Origin: Aerococcus urinae
GTDB taxonomy: Bacteria; Bacillota; Bacilli; Lactobacillales; Aerococcaceae
Assembly (NCBI RefSeq): GCF_001543175.1
Contig: NZ_CP014161.1
Span: forward strand, 1,054,001 to 1,118,000
Length of the DNA: 64,000 nt
Reading direction: 5' to 3'
The translations under genes were made by a program, and so were the position numbers. The notes under the pieces were generated by a model that was not told the DNA's origin, made no database searches, and saw only the letters and a list, made by a program, of their open reading frames with translations. Shown one piece after another: positions 58,901 through 64,000 of this stretch. Numbering within the stretch: the stretch's first letter is position 1; each line of letters starts with the position of its first letter.

Positions 58901-61900
58901 TCAACTGGAACAGGTGTCGTCACCTTAGCGCCAGCTTTATTTGGTGTCACAACCTGGGTGTTGGCTGGGACTTCTTGGCCGTTGGTTGCTGTGACGTCAG
59001 TCGTTTGGGCATCGAGGCCGTCCCATACCTTAGACGCGTCATCGTCTTTATCTGGAATGCCGTCGTTGTCATCGTCTTCGTCGGTCTTATCGGCTTGACC
59101 GTCGCCGTCCGTATCGCGAAGCACGGTCACCTTGATCGGCTCGGTCGCTTCATTGCCGGATGGATCCACTGCCTTGACAGTTGCTGGGAAGTCGCGGGAC
59201 TCATCTTGGTCGTCCGCCCAGTCTACAGTACCCGCTGGAACGGTCCCTTCGATCTGCTTGGTCTCAGGATTGTAGCTTAAGCCGTCTGGAAGGCCGTCAA
59301 CCGTCACGGTCGCTTCCGGATCATCGGTCTCTACAGAAACAGGGTCAATTGGCTGCCCTTCTGTGGCTTGGATATCCTTGGCGGAAACAGTGATGGTCGG
59401 TGCGGTAGTGTCGGCTGGAGTGACAGGAGTCGCCGTCGCCACAAAATCCTTAGGCCCCGTAATCACTTGGCTTGGGTCTTCATTCCATTGAGGGTTTTCA
59501 TAGTTTTCCTTTGCCGTCAAGCTTGGAATATTTTCATTAGATAATTGGGCTTGGTCTTTGACATCATAAGCTTTCTTGCCAAAATCATTAACCCCTTCAC
59601 CAGCTGTTAAAGTCACACGGTGGTAACCTTCCGGAGTCGCTTCATCTTCCTTGCCAGTCCGGTCGATCACATCTGGTGCTGACACCTTAACTGGAGCCGT
59701 TACTTGGTCCTGTGACCCATCCTCATAAGTCACGGTGACAGGCACTTCAATGGTCTCACCAGGTGTCTTAGAGGTTTCCGAAGCTGGAATAGTGATAGCC
59801 CCGGTATTTGGATCGATGGATGCACCACGGGTTGGTGTAGTGATGGTGAAGGCTGGTTTGGCGGGGTCTTTGGACAAAGGCACCTCATTTGTTTCCACTG
59901 GGGCTTCCGTTCCATCATCAGCTAATTTTACAAAGCTTGGGGCGTCAACCTTAGCTTCTTGGCCAAAGTCAACGGCTGTTTCTTTATAGCTTGGTTGGTG
60001 CAAGTTGGCATCCTTGTATTTCACAATAAAGGAATCCGCAGCTAATTGGTTGCCACCGGACTCGAAGACCGCCCGAATAATCTCCCCATCTCGCAATTTC
60101 AGTTGTTGAGCTTCTTCGATGGTCTTAGGCAAGTCGTAGGTATCGTCAGTTCCAGCCACTAATTGATTGACAGGTGTTTCTTTGAGGACGTCGCCTTCTT
60201 CGTTATACCAAACAATCTTATTATTGAAGCCTGCTGGTGGTAATTGTGCCCCACGTAAGTCAGCCTTAGCTGTGTCATTCAAGCCAGCTGGTTTATCGGT
60301 ATCATTGAAATTAGTGATTTCTAGGTCAATCACGACATTCGGTACCACGGCATGGTTGACATTGTACCAACCATATGGGCCACGAACATAACCTGCTGTC
60401 TCAGACCCAGGAACAGCTTGAGGCACAAAGCTTTGATTCTCAGCCGGGCTTCTGAAGACTGGCGTTGTGAACCCATTATAGGCATTGACCAAGTTGCCAT
60501 CCCGGTCAAAGATCTGCATATACATGTATTCGGTATTATTTTCATCCATGTTTTTGTTGTCAAAACGAATGGAGTAACGGCCATCTTCATTGGTATAAGC
60601 ATACTTGGTTTCTTGAATGGCATCCGGATTGTTTAACAAGAAGTCTTCGGCTGCTTTAGCTCGTTGGTTTTGAGGTAAAGAGTTAACAGCTGATTCATAA
60701 GCGGCTGAACCTTCCTTAGACAAGTAGGAAGCAACCACCTTATAACCAGCTGCTTCAACATCCCGGCTATTATTATTTGGACCGGTTGCACTATTGGCAT
60801 AGTCGCCCGCACCGGTCTCTAGCCAAACTCGACCAGAAACACTATTATCGCTGCGACGGAGAACGGCTGGGTTATTGATTGGGCCTTCTGGATCTTCAAC
60901 CCATTCACTCTCAGGTCGGTGCATGTAAGCCCCACCTTGTTCGATCATAAAGATCCCAGTCCGCTGCATGTTGGTTCCGAGTAGTGGGAACTGACCTAAG
61001 TTTTTATTAGTCGCTGAACCCACAAATGATCCTGGGAAGAAGCCCCCTGCTTGACGGAACATGGTCACCCGGTTGCCGGTATCCGGATCGAAGTAGTCGG
61101 GAATCCATAAGCGATAATATTGGTCGCCCTTAGCGGAATACTTATGTTCCACTCCATTGGCGTCAATCCAAGCATCTCTTAAGTCAAAAGCAAAAGAACC
61201 TGGGCCTGCTTGACTCCCATCAACTTGTGATAATTGATTGGTCGTTTGCGCCCGATAAAGCGGGGAAACCGCACCGTCAGTATCAATCCACTGCATGTAG
61301 ACATCTGTACCTTCAGCGACTTCGGTCAAGCCATTGGCCATGGTAGATGGCACCCCTTTGTCGGCAATCCAAGCACGACCTGATAGGGTATTGGCAGCGT
61401 TAGACATATCGGTCGCGGATTTGATGTAACCGTTAGCGATAGCGTCCGCATCAATGGCATCGACTTTCTTTTGATTGTTGGCACGGTCTTCGCCAGACTT
61501 ATCTTCAGCTGGGGTCTCCGTATCGCTTGCTTCAGCAGCATAAGTTACTGGAGAAGCTTTTCCTTCTTCCTTATCAGTTGGTTGAGCGGCAGCTTCTTCT
61601 TCAGACGTATTTTCTTCAGCTGCTGCTTCAGAAACTGCTGGTACTTCTTCTGATTCTGCTGGTGTTTCAGCCGGAGCTTCCTCTCCAACAGCTGGCGCTT
61701 CTGTGGAAGCTGGCTCTTCAACGACAGGTGCTTCTTCTCTTACAGGGGCTGCTTCCTCTTTAGAAGGTTCAATTTCTCCTACTGGTGTTGATACTTCTTC
61801 ACTTGTGTTTGCTTCTTCAGCTGCTGCTTGAACAACGACGGCATCCCCCGCAAAGAGGAGCCCCGCAGCCACAGCTACAGAAGCCACGCCGACACTTAGG

Positions 61901-61974
61901 CGCTTGATGGAGTAGCGGTAGAACTTATTGCTCTGCTTCTCCTTTTTCACTTGGTAGTTATTTTTTCCAACCAT
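55918..61974 (-). CDS. YSIRK/LPXTG cell-wall-anchored surface protein (2018 aa)
   Basis: Signal peptide of the YSIRK type (YSIKR at residues 21-25, cleavage near 51), then an E/A/P-rich stretch (about 53-150), an N-terminal region with a prealbumin-like B-type segment (SVSGRVWLETGAG, NEDGRYSIRF), Rib-like and putative-Ig modules, a thrombospondin-type-3 calcium loop (DTDGDGQADKTDEDDDNDG), two tandem 357-residue copies each with an Ig-like, a DTDKDG calcium loop and two PGA-N-PG modules, a final Rib-like domain (about 1820-1900), a proline-rich wall segment and LPQTG with a hydrophobic helix and KKKKED tail. A sortase A substrate, probably an adhesin. It may correspond to an aerococcal surface protein (Asp); that is inference. 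Confidence 0.93.
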   Translation of the reverse strand: MVGKNNYQVKKEKQSNKFYRYSIKRLSVGVASVAVAAGLLFAGDAVVVQAAAEEANTSEEVSTPVGEIEPSKEEAAPVREEAPVVEEPASTEAPAVGEEAPAETPAESEEVPAVSEAAAEENTSEEEAAAQPTDKEEGKASPVTYAAEASDTETPAEDKSGEDRANNQKKVDAIDADAIANGYIKSATDMSNAANTLSGRAWIADKGVPSTMANGLTEVAEGTDVYMQWIDTDGAVSPLYRAQTTNQLSQVDGSQAGPGSFAFDLRDAWIDANGVEHKYSAKGDQYYRLWIPDYFDPDTGNRVTMFRQAGGFFPGSFVGSATNKNLGQFPLLGTNMQRTGIFMIEQGGAYMHRPESEWVEDPEGPINNPAVLRRSDNSVSGRVWLETGAGDYANSATGPNNNSRDVEAAGYKVVASYLSKEGSAAYESAVNSLPQNQRAKAAEDFLLNNPDAIQETKYAYTNEDGRYSIRFDNKNMDENNTEYMYMQIFDRDGNLVNAYNGFTTPVFRSPAENQSFVPQAVPGSETAGYVRGPYGWYNVNHAVVPNVVIDLEITNFNDTDKPAGLNDTAKADLRGAQLPPAGFNNKIVWYNEEGDVLKETPVNQLVAGTDDTYDLPKTIEEAQQLKLRDGEIIRAVFESGGNQLAADSFIVKYKDANLHQPSYKETAVDFGQEAKVDAPSFVKLADDGTEAPVETNEVPLSKDPAKPAFTITTPTRGASIDPNTGAITIPASETSKTPGETIEVPVTVTYEDGSQDQVTAPVKVSAPDVIDRTGKEDEATPEGYHRVTLTAGEGVNDFGKKAYDVKDQAQLSNENIPSLTAKENYENPQWNEDPSQVITGPKDFVATATPVTPADTTAPTITVSAKDIQATEGQPIDPVSVETDDPEATVTVDGLPDGLSYNPETKQIEGTVPAGTVDWADDQDESRDFPATVKAVDPSGNEATEPIKVTVLRDTDGDGQADKTDEDDDNDGIPDKDDDASKVWDGLDAQTTDVTATNGQEVPANTQVVTPNKAGAKVTTPVPVDGLSVDEDGNLVGTPTVDFQAGEKEKVVEIPVEITSTGTGQKDAQGQPTDEAIQRTVKVTVTNPNAEEAPAETSVEVTPKSQNALEGKDITPVTPQADNVPEGGSVKVTIDGQDNYPGLTVDPETGQVTGQPEITDWTPEEETRTITVEVSVLDKDGQPVRDADGNPVTAESTITVYRDTDKDGQPDKDTGMPEDPNNPTVPGIDQGDKDDDNDGWTDQEEKDRGTDSKDEDSFPRVTEPGAENEPGKDTTTVTGKTTPNTDVEVKDKDGNTIGTGTSDDQGNVKIDVPKQNPGDKVTIIPGKKDDQGNFTPVKDDQGNPQGGAETVVKETPQITNPGAKNEPGSDKTTVTGKTSVPNSKVEVKDKDGKTIGTGNSDENGDFTIEVPRQEGGDKVSVIPSKDYTNPDGSTETRTGDPVETTVTEDAPAVVSVEVTPKSQNALEGKDITPVTPQADNVPEGGSVKVTIDGQNNYPGLTVDPETGQVTGSPEITDWAPEEETRTITVEVSVLDKDGKPIADADGNPVTAESTITVYRDTDKDGLPDKDSGMPEDPNNPNVPGIDQGDKDDDNDGWTDQEEKDRGTDSKDEDSFPRVTEPGAENQPGKDTTTVTGKTTPNTDVEVKDKDGNTIGTGKSDEDGNIKIDVPKQNPGDKISIVPGKKNDQGNFKPVTDDQGNPQGGAETVVKETPQITNPGAKNEPGSDKTTVTGKTTVPNTTIEVKDKDGNTIGTGTSDDNGDFTIEVPRQGTGDSITIFPSKDYTNPDGSVETRTGTPVETTVTGHTPASKQDKDIYEPEYKPGTGQPGTKVKVGEPIFKDEDGKEVNPPAGTSFQPGAGENGITVDPETGAVVVEVPADAKPGDKIDKSVIVTYPDGSSETVTVSVTVEEKAGSGVTPVPTPQPEPQPEEKPEVEDEATPDQEPEADVDPVKADDKTVSVKTQDHTADDNSKTQSAPAKAHSQLPQTGAVAGYASSLALALIGAGSILALGKKKKED
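56542..58683 (-). repeat. 1071-bp tandem duplication in the adhesin gene
   Basis: Copy 1 is 57613-58683 and copy 2 is 56542-57612; landmark sites such as GACACGTGGG (57121 and 58192) and the SVEVTPKSQNALEGKD codons are exactly 1071 bp apart (357 codons). The copies differ at scattered codons, for example GQDNYPG versus GQNNYPG. Confidence 0.95.
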
Positions 61975-62465
61975 ATGTGTCCTCCTTATACTCGTACATA
62001 TTTGTTTTTTATAAATAAGAACTTTGTAAAGATATAGTACCTAAAAAAAAAAAAAATACAATGTATATAAATTTTTAAAAGAGATAATTTATTATTTTAT
62101 CTATTTATATATCCATAACCTCCCTTTATAGATGTCTATAAATAGGCCTTATTTATAAATAATATACATATTTGTTTTTAAATTACATTTAAAATACCAT
62201 TTGACTTATCCCCTTTAATTTACAGTATAATAATTAACTTTAAAAAAACAAATCTTAATTTGTCTTTTATTTGGAAATATAATCTATAATTTAGCTTCTA
62301 AGCCGTGTCACGAAGGCCTTCTTGTCCATTTAAATTTATAAAAGTTTACATATAAAAGAACATTATTTTGTTCTGAATAAGAACAATATTGTTTATTTTA
62401 TAGTTCTTATTTTTCGTTTTAAAAAGCTATACATTATTCAATTCAATCAGCTTATAAGCGAAATA
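61975..62465. other. AT-rich gap between the two surface protein genes
   Basis: No gene. It holds the SD and candidate promoter of the large adhesin gene and a near-palindrome ATAAATAGGCCTTATTTAT at about 62138-62156. Otherwise very AT-rich sequence with nothing recognized. Confidence 0.5.
62034..62061 (-). promoter_or_regulatory. Candidate adhesin promoter with a 14-bp A/T homopolymer spacer
   Basis: Minus strand -35 TTGTAT (62056-62061) and -10 TACTAT (62034-62039) with a 16-bp spacer that is mostly a run of 14 T (plus strand A at 62043-62056; its last base is shared with the -35). About 65 bp upstream of the start codon, which has AAGGAGG before it. Confidence 0.5.
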
Positions 62466-62499
62466 AAAAAAGCTCCCATACATCTTTGTATGAGAGCTT
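62466..62499 (-). terminator. Terminator of the second LPXTG gene
   Basis: AAGCTC-x-CATACA pairs with TGTATG-x-GAGCTT, followed by a T run on the minus strand. Confidence 0.8.
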
Positions 62500-62531
62500 A
62501 AAATCTATAGGGTTAAATTAACCATTTAGTC

Positions 62532-64000
62532 CTACTTTTTGCGTTTACCTACAACAAGAATGCTACCTGCCCCGATAAGAGCTAGAGCTAATGAGCTTGC
62601 TAAACCAGCAACTGCCCCCGTTTGAGGGAGTTTGGAGTGAACTCTAGCAGTGCTTACTTTAGCCTCTGAAGATTGAACGGCTTCATTATCCTTAACATCA
62701 TGAGATGTTTTTGAAGGATCAGTTTTAGAAGCCTTTGTATTTTCAACAGTTTCTTCTACTTTGGAAGGTTCGTCCTCTTCATTATGATTTACTGGAACAA
62801 CTGGATTGGAAGCTGGTTCAGTTTCATGATCTTCCTCAGCATTGTCATCCTTAATGCCAGTATCTTGGTTATCACTGCTTGTTTCATCTGGAACATGAGA
62901 AGTATCCTCATCGTCTGTTGGTTCATCCGCTAGTTTGTCTTCAGATTTATTATCATCACGACCTGCTTCGTGTCCAACTACTTGAACTGGGATAGTAGCC
63001 TTGCCTCTTGGTAGGTCTTCATCTTCGATAACTACTTTGATTGGGCCATCAACGTCAGTACCAGGGGTAACTTCGATTTCACCTGTTCCTGGGTTAATTT
63101 GAGCAGGTACTTCTTTTCCATCTTCGTCAGTCGCTGTTACCGTGGTGTTTTCATCTGGATTAGTAATAATAATACCAGTGCCTTGTTTTTCATCGCTTGG
63201 GTAAACAGGTTTAACTGCACCACCAACTTCTGTCTTAGTTATATCTTGCTCAGGCTTATTATCGTCTTGCCCGGTTTCATGACCATTAACAGGAAGAGTC
63301 ACTTCTTGTTTTCCACCTGGTAATTCAGGATCTTCGATGATAACGGTAATTGGGCCATCAACATCTGTACCTGGTGTTACCTTGATATCACCAAAGCGGC
63401 CGTCTGTGACCACTTCAACTGGAAGTTCTTTGCCATCTTCATCTTTAGCAGTAACTTTAGTATCTACATCTGGATTTACGATCATAATACCGGTTGATTG
63501 TTGGTTATCAGTCGGATCCACGGGATTCAGCTTGCTGTCGTCAACTTGGGTTTGTTCAGTAGCTGGTTTGTCCTCAGAACCGTTATCATCTCGGCCTTCT
63601 TCATGACCAACAACTTGAACTGGAATAGTGGCTCTGCCTCTTGGTAGGTCTTCGTCTTCGATAACTACCTTGATTGGACCATCCACATCTGTTCCTGGGG
63701 TGACTTCAATTTCACCCGTTTCTGGATTGATTTCGGCAGGAACTTGCTTACCGTCTTCATCAGTTGCGGTCACTGTGGTTGTTTCATCTGGATTAGTAAT
63801 AACAATACCAGTTCCTTGTTTTTCATCACTTGGATGTACTGGTTTAACCGCGCCTCCAACTTCGGTCTTAGTTGCATCTTCCTCAGATGTATTATCATCA
63901 CGACCTGCTTCGTGGCCATTAACTTGAACTGGGATAGTAGCTTTACCGTTTGGCAAGTCTTCATCTTCAATCACAACATCGATTGGACCATCCACATCAG
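62532..64000 (-). CDS. LPXTG surface protein, repeat region and anchor (5' part beyond window)
   Basis: At least 489 residues in the window, open through the right edge, so the N-terminus is missing. About four units of roughly 100 residues follow one another, each with TGIxITNPDExTTVTATDEDGK, an EVTPGTDVDGPIxVVIEDEDL segment and a VxGHExGxDDN linker; the third unit in gene order is diverged at DNA level. Then a D/E-rich linker and LPQTGAVAGLASSLALALIG with a KRKK tail. The anchor segment is nearly the same as that of the neighboring adhesin. A sortase substrate, probably an adhesin. Confidence 0.9.
   Translation of the reverse strand, partial: DVDGPIDVVIEDEDLPNGKATIPVQVNGHEAGRDDNTSEEDATKTEVGGAVKPVHPSDEKQGTGIVITNPDETTTVTATDEDGKQVPAEINPETGEIEVTPGTDVDGPIKVVIEDEDLPRGRATIPVQVVGHEEGRDDNGSEDKPATEQTQVDDSKLNPVDPTDNQQSTGIMIVNPDVDTKVTAKDEDGKELPVEVVTDGRFGDIKVTPGTDVDGPITVIIEDPELPGGKQEVTLPVNGHETGQDDNKPEQDITKTEVGGAVKPVYPSDEKQGTGIIITNPDENTTVTATDEDGKEVPAQINPGTGEIEVTPGTDVDGPIKVVIEDEDLPRGKATIPVQVVGHEAGRDDNKSEDKLADEPTDDEDTSHVPDETSSDNQDTGIKDDNAEEDHETEPASNPVVPVNHNEEDEPSKVEETVENTKASKTDPSKTSHDVKDNEAVQSSEAKVSTARVHSKLPQTGAVAGLASSLALALIGAGSILVVGKRKK
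62950..64000 (-). repeat. Tandem approximately 100-codon repeats in the second LPXTG gene
   Basis: The block encoding IEVTPGTDVDGPIKVVIEDE occurs near 63010-63070 and again near 63650-63710, with a more diverged unit between and another starting at the right edge. Units of roughly 310 bp. Confidence 0.85.

Noticed and set aside
56000-59400. Many antisense open frames, up to 161 codons, in the adhesin gene
   Set aside because: They are produced by the biased codons of the repetitive D/G/T/P-rich protein and repeat with the 1071-bp period; none has an SD.

Overview
The window looks like a chromosome segment of a low-GC, fermentative Gram-positive coccus of the Lactobacillales, most likely Aerococcaceae and possibly close to Aerococcus urinae. 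This is inferred from the gene set: L-lactate dehydrogenase, acetate kinase, GlpO-type glycerol-3-phosphate oxidase, H2O-forming NADH oxidase, a 6S RNA next to a usp gene, and YSIRK/LPXTG surface proteins. No 16S rRNA is present to settle it.

Layout. 1-5.7 kb (minus strand): the conserved Firmicutes block alaS (with T-box leader), ireB, ruvX, DUF1292 gene, mltG, greA (cut by the left edge). 5.8-14.7 kb: a formate/nitrite-type channel, recD2, mnmA, a DUF1831 gene and its cysteine desulfurase, then rarA, 6S RNA and uspA on the plus strand. 14.8-19 kb: glycerol operon glpK-glpO-glpF behind a promoter overlapped by a CcpA-type cre site. 19.1-21.06 kb: an IS3-family (IS150-like) element inserted between ackA and its own terminator. 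21-26.4 kb: ackA and ldh diverge, then a SprT-like gene and tex. 26.6-31.3 kb: a yybP-ykoY (Mn2+) riboswitch controlling a P-type cation ATPase, then nox. 31.5-33.3 kb: a YpfJ-type membrane metallopeptidase, tRNA-Thr(CGU) and a tiny HTH-like protein. 33.5-46.3 kb: a complete purine operon purEKCSQLFMNHDB on the minus strand. 46.6-50 kb: a MarR regulator, two luciferase-like flavin monooxygenases and an FMN reductase. 50-55.8 kb: a hydroxyisobutyrate-dehydrogenase-like gene, a DUF308/HdeD-like membrane protein, a TetR regulator, glutathione reductase overlapping a C39-like cysteine-peptidase candidate, and an O-antigen-ligase-type membrane protein. 55.9-64 kb: two adjacent LPXTG surface protein genes; the first has a 1071-bp internal tandem duplication and the second runs off the right edge.

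How the parts fit. Purine, glycerol, acetate, lactate and NADH-oxidase genes give a fermentative but oxygen-using core. The mnmA-desulfurase and alaS-ireB-ruvX blocks are housekeeping. The last 8 kb is a variable surface-adhesin locus.

Most notable structure not explained by genes: (i) a family of large, structured intergenic hairpin elements (about 29.6, 33.3, 31.4 and 19.3 kb), each placed 3' of a gene, with a shared internal-loop motif and compensatory change in one helix; (ii) an IS that splits the ackA terminator while its own end forms a replacement terminator that also hides the transposase ribosome-binding site; (iii) a 14-nt homopolymer placed between candidate -35 and -10 boxes of the large adhesin gene, a candidate phase-variation switch.
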